Shown: positions 1-7,664, numbered from the stretch's first letter. The stretch is DNA of 21,995 bases from Fibrobacterales bacterium (GCA_025997455.1 BNUP01000026.1:1-21995); one strand, 5' to 3'. Numbers and translations: made by a program. Notes: generated by a model from the letters alone, not told the origin.

Positions 1-436
1 TAACAAAGCCATCGGAGACAATTTTCACCGTGTCAAAAACGGGTTTCGCCACAAGGCAACCGAAATTTTCGTGTTGAGAGAGCGTTTTTACGGTTTCTGT
101 AATTATGTCTTGGTTTATGAATGGTCTCGCGGCATCGTGAATCAGTGCATGTGTTATATTTTTGGGTAGTGCGTTTATTCCATTTTGAACAGACTGCCAC
201 CTTTGAGCACCTCCAAGTGCAACTATAATTCCGAGTTCCTTCGCCTCTTTTTCAAAATCAACCTTGAACTCTGCATTAACCACTAAAACAACCGCCGCAA
301 TTTTCGGGTTATTTAGAAATGTTTCCGCAGAATGCCGCCACATCGCTTTTCCCTCAATTTTCAAAAGTTGCTTTGGAATTTCCCCGCCGAGCCGCTTACC
401 CAAGCCTCCCGCTACAATAACCGCTCCTACTCTCAT
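1..436 (-). CDS. ispD: 2-C-methyl-D-erythritol 4-phosphate cytidylyltransferase, N-terminal 145 residues (cut by window edge)
   Basis: IspD transfers CMP from CTP to methylerythritol 4-phosphate in the cytosolic MEP route to isoprenoid precursors. The minus-strand reading from ATG at 436 begins MRVGAVIVAGGLGKRLGG and then PKQLLKIEGKAM. This is the family's nucleotide-binding AGG-G-R start and PKQ motif, followed about 110 residues in by HDAARPF, the conserved IspD signature. The frame is still open at base 2, so about 145 of the usual 220-240 residues are visible. The start is supported by an AGGAAG ribosome binding site 5 nt upstream. The gene lies downstream of orn on the same strand, separated by a three-hairpin repeat element and an 18-bp tandem repeat, so it may be transcribed separately. 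The family call is firm; the C-terminus is not visible. Confidence 0.93.
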   Translation of the reverse strand, partial: MRVGAVIVAGGLGKRLGGEIPKQLLKIEGKAMWRHSAETFLNNPKIAAVVLVVNAEFKVDFEKEAKELGIIVALGGAQRWQSVQNGINALPKNITHALIHDAARPFINQDIITETVKTLSQHENFGCLVAKPVFDTVKIVSDGFV

Positions 437-450
437 TACACTTCCTTTTG

Positions 451-486
451 CAAACGCTGATTACTTTACAAACGCTGATTACTTTA
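451..486. repeat. 18-bp perfect tandem duplication upstream of ispD
   Basis: The unit CAAACGCTGATTACTTTA occurs twice back to back (451-468 and 469-486), about 15 bp upstream of the ispD start. It may be a slippage duplication or a pair of binding sites; the sequence alone cannot decide. Confidence 0.85.
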
Positions 487-497
487 TATTGGAAACC

Positions 498-643
498 TCT
501 AAAAACTCCCTTTGTAACACAATTCCACAGATTTGAGTTTTTAGATACGACGGCGAACTACTCAAATTTGCATAAAAAACTATAGTTCGCCCATGTCGCT
601 TGGTAACCTCTACCAACCTCTTAGGAGGTTAATAGAGGTTACC
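498..643 (-). repeat. Three-hairpin dispersed element, copy A
   Basis: In minus-strand orientation the element has three consecutive stem-loops. Stem 1 pairs 602-612 with 633-643 (GGTAACCTCTA), with an inner AACCTC/GAGGTT pairing at 615-620/625-630 and a 4-nt loop. Stem 2 pairs 552-560 with 583-591 (GGCGAACTA) plus an outer CGAC/GTCG pairing across a 3-nt bulge. Stem 3 pairs 498-508 with 535-545 (TCTAAAAACTC). The stem 1 edge lies 13 bp past the orn stop codon. A second copy with the same order and bulge but different stem bases lies at 20212-20362 in the opposite orientation. No transposase is present. It could be a REP/MITE-like repeat or a structured RNA. Confidence 0.85.
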
Positions 644-656
644 TATTGCAATTATC

Positions 657-1208
657 TTAGTCATTTCCCGCTATGAATATTTTGTTGCGATAGTAAGCGA
701 GTTCGGCAATGCTTTCTCGAATATCATCGAGGGCACGGTGATTTTCCTCTTTTTTGAACTTCGGAAGTTGCGGATACCAACGGTAGGCGAGTTCCTTTAT
801 TGTGCTGACATCTACATTTCTGTAATTTAACCATTCCTCAATTTTCGGCATGTGCTTAATGATAAATCTGCGGTCTTGTCCTATTGAGTTTCCGCACAGC
901 AGATTTTTGCCTTTTTCCGTGTAGCCCTTTATGAAACCGAGTGTCAAATCTTCTGCGGCGGCGAGGGAGTATGGCGAGGTTCGCACGCGGTCTATAAGTC
1001 CGCTTTTTGAATGATGTTTTTGATTCCAATCATCCATAGCATTCAAAATATCGTCGCTTTGGCGAACTGCAATCGCCGGACCTTCGGCGAGAACTCTCAG
1101 GTGCGGATCTGTGATTATTGTGGCAATTTCGAGCACTACACAGGTTTCGGGATCTAAACCTGTCATTTCCATATCTATCCAAACTAAATTAGGTGCGGTT
1201 TTTGACAT
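657..1208 (-). CDS. orn: Oligoribonuclease
   Basis: Orn is a 3'-to-5' exoribonuclease of the DEDDh group that degrades the 2-5 nt RNAs (and pGpG) left by other RNases in the cytosol. The 183-residue protein matches the usual length of about 180. All catalytic positions are visible: D12 and E14 in WIDMEMTGLD, D112 in GNSIGQDRRF, H157 and D162 in NHRALDDI. The ATG at 1208 directly follows a TACCTTCC box whose first T lies 13 nt upstream, with no Shine-Dalgarno sequence, so the message may be almost leaderless. The gene lies between repeat-rich gaps. The identification is secure. Confidence 0.96.
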   Translation of the reverse strand: MSKTAPNLVWIDMEMTGLDPETCVVLEIATIITDPHLRVLAEGPAIAVRQSDDILNAMDDWNQKHHSKSGLIDRVRTSPYSLAAAEDLTLGFIKGYTEKGKNLLCGNSIGQDRRFIIKHMPKIEEWLNYRNVDVSTIKELAYRWYPQLPKFKKEENHRALDDIRESIAELAYYRNKIFIAGND

Positions 1209-1225
1209 TTCGGGGAAGGTAGAAA

Positions 1226-1281
1226 ATGTGGCGTATAGGGTGCAAGGTGGGGTATAGGGTGTGGCGTGTAGGGTGTGGGGA
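1226..1281. repeat. G-rich heptanucleotide array
   Basis: The run is built of degenerate 7-bp units such as GTGGCGT, ATAGGGT and GTGGGGA, directly upstream of the orn promoter box. Confidence 0.75.
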
Positions 1282-1295
1282 AGGAAGAAGGGAAT

Positions 1296-1371
1296 TGTAG
1301 GGGCGTGGTTTTTAACCCGCCCGTATCATTGTAGGGGCGGGTTTTAAACCCGCCCTTTTAGAATTGCAAGA
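1296..1371. repeat. GGGCG hairpin repeat, two-unit version
   Basis: Two adjacent units begin TGTAGGGGCG and each folds on itself: 1301-1322 imperfectly (one bulge), 1335-1355 perfectly (10-bp stem, 1-nt loop). The flanks GGGAATTG and TTTTAGAATTGCAAG recur around a single-unit copy in inverted orientation at 2889-2937, so the two copies differ by one whole unit. Confidence 0.85.
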
Positions 1372-1500
1372 GGAAATGATGGAATTTTTTTTGACAGCAA
1401 TAAATAAAATAATCAAACAATAGTCTCTTATTCTACGCTGTCCAGTCGCTTTGCTTGGTGTGGTGCACTCGGCACACACCGCGTTCCCTTGTTAATGGAA

Positions 1501-1583
1501 AACTCGGCAGTGCAGGGTGGGGTATAGGGTGTGGCGTGTAGGGTGTGGGGAATAGAGTGTAAAGTTGAAAGTGTAAAGTTATT
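1501..1583. repeat. 14-bp core plus G-rich and A-rich heptanucleotide arrays
   Basis: The core AACTCGGCAGTGCA (1501-1514) is followed by G-rich units (GGGTGTG, GCGTGTA) and then by A-rich units GTGTAAA and GTTGAAA (about 1557-1583). The reverse complement of 1485-1530 resembles 2750-2800, including the stretch GAACGCGGTGTG. Confidence 0.75.
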
Positions 1584-1620
1584 ATCCCGCCCCCTTGCTT
1601 CCGCAAAAGGCAATTAAAAA

Positions 1621-2598
1621 TTACCTCACAGAAATGCTGTTTCTCAATTCAATCAATTTCTCGTAAGCGATGTCGGAAATGTTCGGTCCCATAACCTGCA
1701 CAACTTCTGAGGCGGTTGCACTTGCCAACTCACCGCATTTTTCAAGAGACCAATCGTTCAAGTAGCCGTATAAAAAGCCCGATGCCCACAAATCGCCTGC
1801 ACCGGTGGTATCTATCGCCTTCACTTCGGGGGTTTCTATTCTGTAAATTCTATCGTCACTGCAAATTATAGAACCCTTTTTACCGACCTTAACCACCGCA
1901 ACCTTTGCCAACTTCGACATTTCCATAGCCGCCAAATCCTCTTCAACGCTTGTGAGTGCGCGAGCCTCGTCCTCGTTGGCTATTAAAACATCAACGCTTT
2001 TTTCATTCAACAATTTGTCAATTATAAAGCGGCAATCTTGCACCACACCGAAAGACCCGCAGTCGAACACCACCTCCAAACCGTTGTTTTTTGCCGTATT
2101 AACGCAGTGCAAAAGAATTGACGGGTTGTATGCCAAATAGCCTTCTAAATAGAGAGCACTCGCACCGTGAAACGGAGTATCGTTAATCTCCGTAGTGACC
2201 AATTCGGCAGATGCTCCCAAATATGTGAACATCGTCCGTTGTGCATCGGGTGTAATTGCAGAAAGTACCCTGCCTGTGGGGGTCGAGTTTTTGCGTATGT
2301 AGCCCTCAACGCCGTTTTTATATAAATTGAGTGAATACACATCGCCCAAATCATCGTTCCCGACCTTGCAGACGAACCTCGATTTGCCTCCGAGCCGCGA
2401 AAGCCCAATCATTGTATTACTCGCCGAGCCTCCGGGCACGGTTGAAAAATCTTCCGCATTGCCGAGCAAAAGCCCCATTTCACCCCAATCTATGGAATGC
2501 ATTCCGCCTTTTTCCTTTTTCTGTCTCAACACCCAATCTTCGCTTACCGTTGTAAGCAAATCCACCAAAGCCGCACCAACGCCAACTGCTTGTTTCAT
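1621..2598 (-). CDS. PfkB-family carbohydrate/nucleoside kinase, probably adenosine kinase
   Basis: This ribokinase-fold enzyme phosphorylates a sugar or nucleoside with ATP. Its sequence most resembles the bacterial adenosine-kinase subgroup, which would give a role in purine salvage. From the ATG at 2598 the protein has 325 residues. It shows the substrate-side GGSASN motif (about 56-61), the stretch TPDAQRTMFTYLGA typical of the adenosine-kinase-like group, and the anion-hole/catalytic motif DTTGAGDLWASG (about 263-274, base D269). A TTG at 2610 would add four residues and lies 14 nt past a TATCTTTC box. I prefer ATG 2598 because GGAG lies 7 nt upstream of it. Both sides of the gene carry the same repeat families in inverted order. 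The substrate is an inference; the fold is certain. Confidence 0.85.
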   Translation of the reverse strand: MKQAVGVGAALVDLLTTVSEDWVLRQKKEKGGMHSIDWGEMGLLLGNAEDFSTVPGGSASNTMIGLSRLGGKSRFVCKVGNDDLGDVYSLNLYKNGVEGYIRKNSTPTGRVLSAITPDAQRTMFTYLGASAELVTTEINDTPFHGASALYLEGYLAYNPSILLHCVNTAKNNGLEVVFDCGSFGVVQDCRFIIDKLLNEKSVDVLIANEDEARALTSVEEDLAAMEMSKLAKVAVVKVGKKGSIICSDDRIYRIETPEVKAIDTTGAGDLWASGFLYGYLNDWSLEKCGELASATASEVVQVMGPNISDIAYEKLIELRNSISVR

Positions 2599-2630
2599 AA
2601 AATTCTCCAATTAAGGGAAAGATAGAAAAT

Positions 2631-2777
2631 GTGGCGTATAGGGTGTGGGGTGTGGGGAGTGGGGAACTCAGCAATCCTCTCCCTTCTCTCTAAATGCATT
2701 GCCGAGTTTCCACATCCCACATTCCACACCCCACACCCCACACCCTATACCCTATATCCACCCTGCACTGCCAAGTT
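2631..2777. repeat. Opposed heptanucleotide arrays with 14-bp core copies
   Basis: G-rich units (GTGGCGT, ATAGGGT, GTGGGGT, GTGGGGA twice) run up to about 2665. The opposite-strand series (CCACATC, CCACATT, CCACACC three times, CTATACC) occupies about 2709-2757. Core copies TGCATTGCCGAGTT (2695-2708) and TGCACTGCCAAGTT (2764-2777) bracket the second array. Confidence 0.8.
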
Positions 2778-2810
2778 TTTCTTATGGTGAACGCGGTGTG
2801 GATAGAACAA

Positions 2811-2856
2811 CAAAAGCCAAGAGTTTGGCTTTTGTAGAGAGAGTGCTTTAGCACTC
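2811..2856. other. Two adjacent perfect hairpins
   Basis: CAAAAGCCAA (2811-2820) pairs with TTGGCTTTTG (2825-2834) across a 4-nt loop. GAGTGC (2841-2846) pairs with GCACTC (2851-2856). Neither is followed by a clear T-run, so they are not called terminators. They lie in the divergent gap between the kinase gene and xerC. Confidence 0.7.
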
Positions 2857-2888
2857 GTAAGTTCAGGTTTTTATATACATTGCAAACT

Positions 2889-2978
2889 CCTTGCAATTCT
2901 AAAAGGGCGGGTTAAAAACCACGCCCCTACAATTCCCTTCCCCCAACTTTCAACTTTACACTTTACACTTTCAACTTT
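2889..2978. repeat. Single-unit GGGCG hairpin repeat followed by an ACTTT-type heptad array
   Basis: Positions 2905-2926 are the inverted counterpart of 1301-1322, with shared flanks CTTGCAATTCTAAAA and CAATTCCC, but only one hairpin unit is present. After it, 7-bp units CAACTTT, CAACTTT, ACACTTT, ACACTTT, CAACTTT fill about 2944-2978. Confidence 0.8.
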
Positions 2979-2995
2979 TGCAATGCGGAGTTAAC

Positions 2996-3003
2996 TACAT
3001 TCC
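2996..3003 (+). promoter_or_regulatory. TAnnTT box 12 nt before xerC
   Basis: TACATTCC begins 12 nt before the xerC ATG at 3008, the same distance as in several other genes of this window. It matches the TAnnTT part of the Bacteroidota-type -7 element. Confidence 0.5.
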
Positions 3004-3007
3004 ACCT

Positions 3008-3970
3008 ATGAACTTCTCGATTGCCGCAAATAATTTTTTACGATACCTTGAAACGCAAAAAAACTGCTCGGCACACACACTGAGGGCATACGCACGCATA
3101 CTTGACGACTTGGAGATTTTTTTGAAAACTAATGTAATTTCTGACGACCTCTTAACGAATTCTTTAGAGCCTGCTAATCATAAAACAGAACCTACTACGG
3201 AATTTTTGGATACAAATTCGATGCGCAATTATATTTGGTCGTTAAAGGAAAACGATAAATCCGTTGCAACGCAATCGCAAGCGGTAGCCTGCTTAAAAAG
3301 TTTTGGGAAATTTTTGGTGCGCTCTCTTGAACTCCCGCATAATCCTGCAACAATCATAAAAACGCCCAAGAAACCAAAACGATTAGTCTCTTTTCTTTCG
3401 CAAAAAGAAATCAGCGAACCCTTCAAAATTGATGATATTTTTAATGCGGAACTTTATGAAAATGCAAACGGACTTCGTGCGAGGACTCTTTTGGAATTGC
3501 TCTACGGTGCGGGTTTGCGAATTGCAGAATGTGCATCTCTAAAATGGAGTTCCATAAATTTCAGCGAACGGTTGGTGCGGGTTTGGGGAAAGGGAAATAA
3601 GGAACGGGTTGTGCCTCTCACGCACGAGGCTCTGAATTGGCTCGACAAATTTCGCGGTTTTCAAACTGAAAACGGAGTCCCTTGCGAAAATAAAAATCCG
3701 GTTTTCACAAAAGACGGAGAAACGCCTGTTAATACACGCCAACTCTACAACGATATTCATAATCTTTTGCGTTCTATCGGTTGGGAAGGCAAGGCATCTC
3801 CGCACATTTTACGACACACATTTGCAACACATCTTTTGGAAAACGGTGCAAACATTGTCACCGTGCAAAAACTTTTGGGGCACTCCTCTCCAAACACAAC
3901 GCAAATTTACACCCATGTTTCTGCGGAACAACTTAAAAAAGCCCTTAAACAAGCACATCCGCGAGGGTAG
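3008..3970 (+). CDS. xerC: Tyrosine site-specific recombinase XerC/XerD
   Basis: XerC/XerD recombinases cut and rejoin DNA at dif to resolve chromosome dimers at division. From the ATG at 3008 the protein has 320 residues, somewhat longer than the usual 300. The N-terminal SAM-like core-binding domain (about 1-115) contains NFLRYLETQKNCSAHTLRAY. The catalytic domain shows all active-site residues: R171 (GAGLRIAE), K195 (WGKGNKE), H266 and R269 (PHILRHTFATH), H292 (LLGHSS) and the nucleophile Y301 (TQIYTHVS). An upstream in-frame ATG at 2978 would add ten residues read from repeat sequence. I prefer 3008 because it lies 12 nt after a TACATTCC box. Whether it is the XerC or the XerD partner cannot be settled here. 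It converges with tatD. Confidence 0.92.
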   Translation: MNFSIAANNFLRYLETQKNCSAHTLRAYARILDDLEIFLKTNVISDDLLTNSLEPANHKTEPTTEFLDTNSMRNYIWSLKENDKSVATQSQAVACLKSFGKFLVRSLELPHNPATIIKTPKKPKRLVSFLSQKEISEPFKIDDIFNAELYENANGLRARTLLELLYGAGLRIAECASLKWSSINFSERLVRVWGKGNKERVVPLTHEALNWLDKFRGFQTENGVPCENKNPVFTKDGETPVNTRQLYNDIHNLLRSIGWEGKASPHILRHTFATHLLENGANIVTVQKLLGHSSPNTTQIYTHVSAEQLKKALKQAHPRG

Positions 3971-3987
3971 TTAGGGAGTGGAGATTA

Positions 3988-4785
3988 CTATACTCCATAT
4001 AAATCTTTTGTATTCTGCCTGCACTGTGCCATTAAAATATCTAAGGATTCGCCTCTGACATTTGCAATTGTTGCCGCAATTGTGGGAATCATACCAGAAT
4101 GAGAACTCATTTTTCCGCGCCACGGTACGGGTGTGAGATACGGAGCATCGGTTTCTAAAAGTAATCTGTTTGCGGGCACTATTTTTGCCGCCTCCCGCAC
4201 GGTTTCTGTTTTATTGTAAGTGATGGCACCTGTAAAGCCAAAAAAATATTGCCCCTTCAATGTTAAAACTTGCTCTACAAATTCAGGCGTATCTGTGTAG
4301 CAATGGATGTGTGCTCTAACTTTTGGATTATCAAATTCCTTTAGTATTTCAAAGGCATCTCCAGCGGCTTCACGCAAATGGAATACTATCCGTTTGTTGA
4401 ACTCCTGTGCTAAGGCGAGTTGCCTGCGAAGTGTTGCTTGTTGCACCGACGGACTTGGCGCTGTATCCGCATAATGGTTATCCAACCCGATTTCACCAAT
4501 TGCAAGTGCCTTGGGGTGTACCAAAAAAATACGCAAACGCGCCTCTGCCTCATCATTATATTGGTCTGCATACAGCGGGTGCACGCCAAACACGCCATAT
4601 ACATTTTCATTTTCTTCTATAAAATTTTTGCCGAAATTCCAATCTTTTTCTTCACACGCCACATTTATTATCGCCTCAGGCGGTTCTCCCAAACTTGCCA
4701 TTTTTGCTTGCAGTTCCAACCACGATATACCGTCTTTTTCTAAAATCGAATCGATATGACAATGGGTGTCTATATATGGTTTCAT
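3988..4785 (-). CDS. tatD: TatD-family metal-dependent hydrolase (putative DNase)
   Basis: TatD proteins are cytosolic TIM-barrel hydrolases with reported 3'-5' exonuclease activity; the physiological role varies between members. The 265-residue length is typical. Metal ligands are visible in order: H8 and H10 (IDTHCHID), E98 (AIGEIGLD), H136 (IVFHLREA), H161 (HIHCYTD) and D213 (LLETDAPYLTP). The ATG at 4785 follows a TACCTTCC box whose first T lies 13 nt upstream, as for orn. The gene ends 17 bp from the convergent xerC stop; a weak GGAGT/ACTCC inverted repeat there is not a convincing terminator. The family is certain, the substrate not. Confidence 0.92.
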   Translation of the reverse strand: MKPYIDTHCHIDSILEKDGISWLELQAKMASLGEPPEAIINVACEEKDWNFGKNFIEENENVYGVFGVHPLYADQYNDEAEARLRIFLVHPKALAIGEIGLDNHYADTAPSPSVQQATLRRQLALAQEFNKRIVFHLREAAGDAFEILKEFDNPKVRAHIHCYTDTPEFVEQVLTLKGQYFFGFTGAITYNKTETVREAAKIVPANRLLLETDAPYLTPVPWRGKMSSHSGMIPTIAATIANVRGESLDILMAQCRQNTKDLYGV

Positions 4786-4802
4786 TGCGGGGAAGGTAGA
4801 AA

Positions 4803-5040
4803 GTTTGGGGTGTGGGGTGTGGGGGATAGGGAACTCAGCAGTGCAAGTGGGGGTATAGGGTGTGGCGTGTAGGGTGTGGGGTATAGGGAACTCGGCGTTG
4901 CAAGAGTTGAGAATGTAAAGTGAAAAGTGTAAAGTATTCTCTACTCTCTACTCTTTACTCTCTACCCTTTACTCTCTACTCTTTACTCTCCACTCTCTAC
5001 TCTCTACTCTTTTCACTTTCAATTCCCGCACTGCCGAGTT
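4803..5040. repeat. Long heptanucleotide array block with three 14-bp core copies
   Basis: This gap between tatD and the chemotaxis receptor is almost wholly repetitive. G-rich 7-bp units fill about 4806-4885, interrupted by core copies AACTCAGCAGTGCA (4832-4845) and AACTCGGCGTTGCA (4889-4902). An A-rich stretch (GTGTAAAG type) follows to 4935. Ten contiguous 7-bp units of the CTACTCT type then occupy 4941-5010 with at most two substitutions per unit. A reversed core CGCACTGCCGAGTT (5027-5040) ends the block 10 bp from the receptor stop codon. Confidence 0.88.
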
Positions 5041-5050
5041 CCCCACAGAA

Positions 5051-7204
5051 TCACACTTTAAACTGCCCGACTGTGTCTTTCAATTCACCTGCAATTTTGC
5101 TTAAATCGCCAGCGGATTGTTGAACTTTGCCTGCATCTTGTGCACTTTCTTTTGCAACGCCGCTCATACTGACTGCATTATGCGAAACATGAGTTGCACC
5201 CCTTGCGGCATCACCTGCATTGCGGGAAACATCATTTGCCAAACTTGCAACTTCGGCAATAGTCCTTGCTACGCGTTTTGCACTTTCGTTTGCTTGCGAG
5301 ACATTGCTTGCAATTTCATTATTCGCAATCGTCTGTTTTGAAATATGGCTCACTATGGTATCTATCGAGTAATTTATTTCCACTATAATATCACTGACAT
5401 CTCTAATCACATTGACTGCTTTTCCCGTTTCGCCTTGAATACCTTCAATTCTGTTGGCAATTTCATCTGCGTTAATTGCACTTTGACTTGCGAGTTCCTT
5501 AATTTCGCCTGCAACAACTGCAAAACCCTTTCCTGCATCTCCCGCGCTTGCCGCCTCTATTGTTGCGTTAAGTGCCAGAAGGTTTGTTTTATCCGAAATT
5601 TTCTTAATCAAATTGGTAACTTTCCCGATTTCTTTTGCCGAATTTCTCAATCTGCTCATAACATTTGAGGCATCTGTAGATTTCCTCGTAGCCTCACCGG
5701 CTACTTGTTTTGCCTCACTTGCTTTTGTAGAAATCTGCGAAATGTTTGCACTCATCACATCTATGTCTGTTGAAATGCTGTTCATATTGGCGCCCATCTG
5801 CTCTGTCGCACCCGATACTTCATTTGCATTAATTCCCGACTGCCTTGCCTCTGCTGCCATTTGGTTAATATTTTCCGCCATTTGTTCCGTGGTGCTTGCC
5901 ACTGTGGAAACCTGATTCATTGTCTCCTCAGAAGCCGATGCAAGATTATTTGATACCGAGGTAAGTTCTTCGGAAGTGCGAACAAGCAAAATCGCTTGTT
6001 TTTGCACCAAAGCCATAGAATTTTGTAATTTTCCCATTAACTTGTTGAACGCCTCATTTTGCTGTCCAACTTCATCATTAGTAGTTACATTAAGGCGCAC
6101 GGTTAAATCGCCCTCGCCTTTGGCAATTTCCTGCATAAGATGCGTTGTGCGAATAATCGGTGCAAGAATAGAACCGAGCAAAATATAAAAGAAAACTGCC
6201 CAAGCAATAATCGCAATCACGGCAAAAATAATGGAAATTTGAATGATTTTATAAATAGGGGCTTCGAGAGCGGTAAGCGAAACCACAAAGCCCAATGACC
6301 AAGGATTGTCAATGCCGGACATTTTCACGGGAGTATAGGTGATGAGCGATATGCTACCGGATCCCACGGCTTTTTTAACAACCCGATGTTCTTGCCCTTG
6401 CTTAATAGCCGTTTGCAGGGCGAGTTGTTCCCCTTTTGCCATATCTGAACCAATAACCGTGAGCCATTGTTTAGGGTTGGGATGCCCTGCCCGCAGCCCT
6501 CCGTTTGACACTAAAATTGCATAAGCATTTAGGGAATCTATTTTCATCGGGCTGAAAAGTGTTTTTTGGAGAGCGCCGAGTTCTAAGTCAAAGCCGATAG
6601 TTCCTGCGAATTTTCCGTCAAATATTATAGGAACTGCAATGGAAATCATTGTTAATTCAGGTTCGGCAGGATCATATTGCCATTTGTAAGGCTCTATCAA
6701 ATGAGGAGTTAGGGTTGTGCGAGGTATATTGTACCAGTCATCATCGGACTTGATCTCAAGGTTCGGGTCAATGGTGAATTCAAATGTTCCGTTGGATTTT
6801 TTTACATGATCTAAATTGTAGGTTTTGCCGGGTTCGGTTGAATCGGGGTTAAAAAAGACTCCCCGTTCAAAAGATAAATAAACATCGGTAACGCCGTCTT
6901 GTTCCGCAAAATGTTTCATAGTCGGTGCCAAGTCGGCGATTTTTGCCGAATCCGAGTCTCCCCGGAGACCTTCTAATTGAAGTGCCAAGCCTTCCATTTG
7001 CTCTCGTTTTTTATCTAAAAATTTCTCGACCGCCAAGGCATTTCTTTGTGCCATCGCTAAAGTCCAAGAATACTCGGATTCTCTTTGCTCTGCGATAAAA
7101 TTGTAACACAAGAAACCGGTTAATCCGCCGATAATGAGGACTCCGCTGGCAAACAATATTGCGGAGAGTTTTCTTTTGAGACTCGTTGTTAGAAGACGAA
7201 ACAT
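5051..7204 (-). CDS. Methyl-accepting chemotaxis protein with periplasmic dCache-type sensor
   Basis: This inner-membrane receptor would sense a small ligand outside the cytoplasmic membrane and control CheA/CheW. The 717-residue protein has a first membrane segment at about 13-34, a long periplasmic double-Cache-like region (about 38-315, including FEFTIDP, DDWYNIP and ISIAVPIIFDGKFAGTIGFD), a second membrane segment at about 319-343 and a HAMP region (about 344-396, EIAKGEGDLTVRL). A coiled-coil signalling domain follows, with the hairpin tip NLLALNATIEAASAGDAGKG at about 541-560 and then FAVVAGEIKELASQS. It ends VGQFKV, without a CheR-docking pentapeptide. AGGAAA lies just upstream of the ATG at 7204. 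No other chemotaxis gene is in the window, so it is an orphan receptor here. The ligand is unknown. Confidence 0.93.
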   Translation of the reverse strand: MFRLLTTSLKRKLSAILFASGVLIIGGLTGFLCYNFIAEQRESEYSWTLAMAQRNALAVEKFLDKKREQMEGLALQLEGLRGDSDSAKIADLAPTMKHFAEQDGVTDVYLSFERGVFFNPDSTEPGKTYNLDHVKKSNGTFEFTIDPNLEIKSDDDWYNIPRTTLTPHLIEPYKWQYDPAEPELTMISIAVPIIFDGKFAGTIGFDLELGALQKTLFSPMKIDSLNAYAILVSNGGLRAGHPNPKQWLTVIGSDMAKGEQLALQTAIKQGQEHRVVKKAVGSGSISLITYTPVKMSGIDNPWSLGFVVSLTALEAPIYKIIQISIIFAVIAIIAWAVFFYILLGSILAPIIRTTHLMQEIAKGEGDLTVRLNVTTNDEVGQQNEAFNKLMGKLQNSMALVQKQAILLVRTSEELTSVSNNLASASEETMNQVSTVASTTEQMAENINQMAAEARQSGINANEVSGATEQMGANMNSISTDIDVMSANISQISTKASEAKQVAGEATRKSTDASNVMSRLRNSAKEIGKVTNLIKKISDKTNLLALNATIEAASAGDAGKGFAVVAGEIKELASQSAINADEIANRIEGIQGETGKAVNVIRDVSDIIVEINYSIDTIVSHISKQTIANNEIASNVSQANESAKRVARTIAEVASLANDVSRNAGDAARGATHVSHNAVSMSGVAKESAQDAGKVQQSAGDLSKIAGELKDTVGQFKV

Positions 7205-7554
7205 ATTTTTCCTGTTGTTGAAGTTTGGATACCTGAAACGCTTTATGTAACTCTGCCGATAAACTCATTTTTCATTTCAAGTGCAAATCTACAAAAATTA
7301 ACGGACAAATATGGAATTAAATTCATTTTTTTGTCATACTCGTGCACAGGTTGTCCTCGTGCTTGACACGGGGAACACGAGACACCAAGTCGTTAGGCGA
7401 CTAAACAGACTAACTTATTTATTTCTTTTCAGTCAATCCAAAGCCTGCATTGGCGGCTTATAGTTGCATTTTTAATTTTTTATCTTTTATGTATAGAAAC
7501 CGAAACTATGCTTGCTGTTAAATACTGTATATTTTTCTATATTGCAAAACAATT
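7205..7554. other. Gap upstream of the chemotaxis receptor with a REP-like motif
   Basis: This is a 350-bp divergent gap between the receptor start and the signal-peptide remnant. It holds TGTCATACTCGTGC (7332-7345), which recurs twice near 10.7 kb, then the inverted pair CTCGTG/CACGAG and the small hairpin AGTCG-ttagg-CGACT. The remainder is AT-rich and no further gene was recognised. TATATTTT (7528-7535) could be a promoter box for the remnant. Confidence 0.65.
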
Positions 7555-7653
7555 ATGAGAAAAAATATTCTTTTTATTTTGTTTATTTTCGTATGTTCGA
7601 CATTTGCCAAGCCAATGGAACCGCTTGAAAATTACAATGTAATCTATATGTGA
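7555..7653 (+). pseudogene. Remnant of a secreted protein gene: signal peptide plus about 13 residues
   Basis: The 32-codon frame begins MRKNILFILFIFVCSTFA, a clear signal peptide with a plausible cleavage site after TFA, followed by KPMEPLENYNVIYM and a stop. A mature part this short is not a functional secreted protein. The stop falls 12 bp before the first unit of a 93-bp tandem repeat, so repeat insertion or a deletion has probably removed the rest. The segment LENYNVI would fit the start of a secreted hydrolase whose NVILVHG-type strand is interrupted at this point, but that is a guess. TATATTTT (7528-7535) and TATATTGC (7538-7545) lie upstream. Confidence 0.55.
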
Positions 7654-7664
7654 AAGTGCGGCTT

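Larger units (their letters stand above)
1209..1620. other. Repeat-rich gap between orn and the PfkB kinase gene
   Basis: This 412-bp stretch has no convincing gene. Reading left to right it holds the orn upstream box (1212-1226), a G-rich 7-bp array (1226-1281), two GGGCG hairpins (1301-1322 and 1335-1355), an AT-rich stretch (about 1372-1435), the 14-bp core AACTCGGCAGTGCA (1501-1514), a second G-rich array and an A-rich 7-bp array (1515-1583). A 61-codon minus-strand frame (1428-1613) is only these repeats read through. Parts recur in inverted orientation on the other side of the kinase gene. Confidence 0.8.
2599..3007. other. Repeat-rich gap between the PfkB kinase gene and xerC
   Basis: This 409-bp divergent gap has no credible gene. 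It contains the kinase upstream box (2617-2624), a G-rich 7-bp array (about 2631-2665), a C-rich array on the opposite strand (about 2709-2762), two 14-bp core copies (2695-2708, 2764-2777), two simple hairpins (2811-2834 and 2841-2856), a single-unit GGGCG hairpin repeat (2889-2937), an A-rich/CT-rich array (about 2944-2978) and the xerC upstream box (2996-3003). Confidence 0.8.

Noticed and set aside
1428..1613. 61-codon minus-strand frame between orn and the kinase gene
   Set aside because: It is read through the 14-bp core and heptad arrays, giving Thr/Pro/His-rich low-complexity sequence; parts recur as DNA repeats elsewhere.
2811..2856. Intrinsic terminators
   Set aside because: The hairpins are good but lack a following T-run, and they lie in a divergent gap where no transcript is expected to end.
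2645..2896. Plus- and minus-strand frames of about 68 codons before xerC
   Set aside because: They consist of opposed heptad arrays and hairpins with no protein-like composition.
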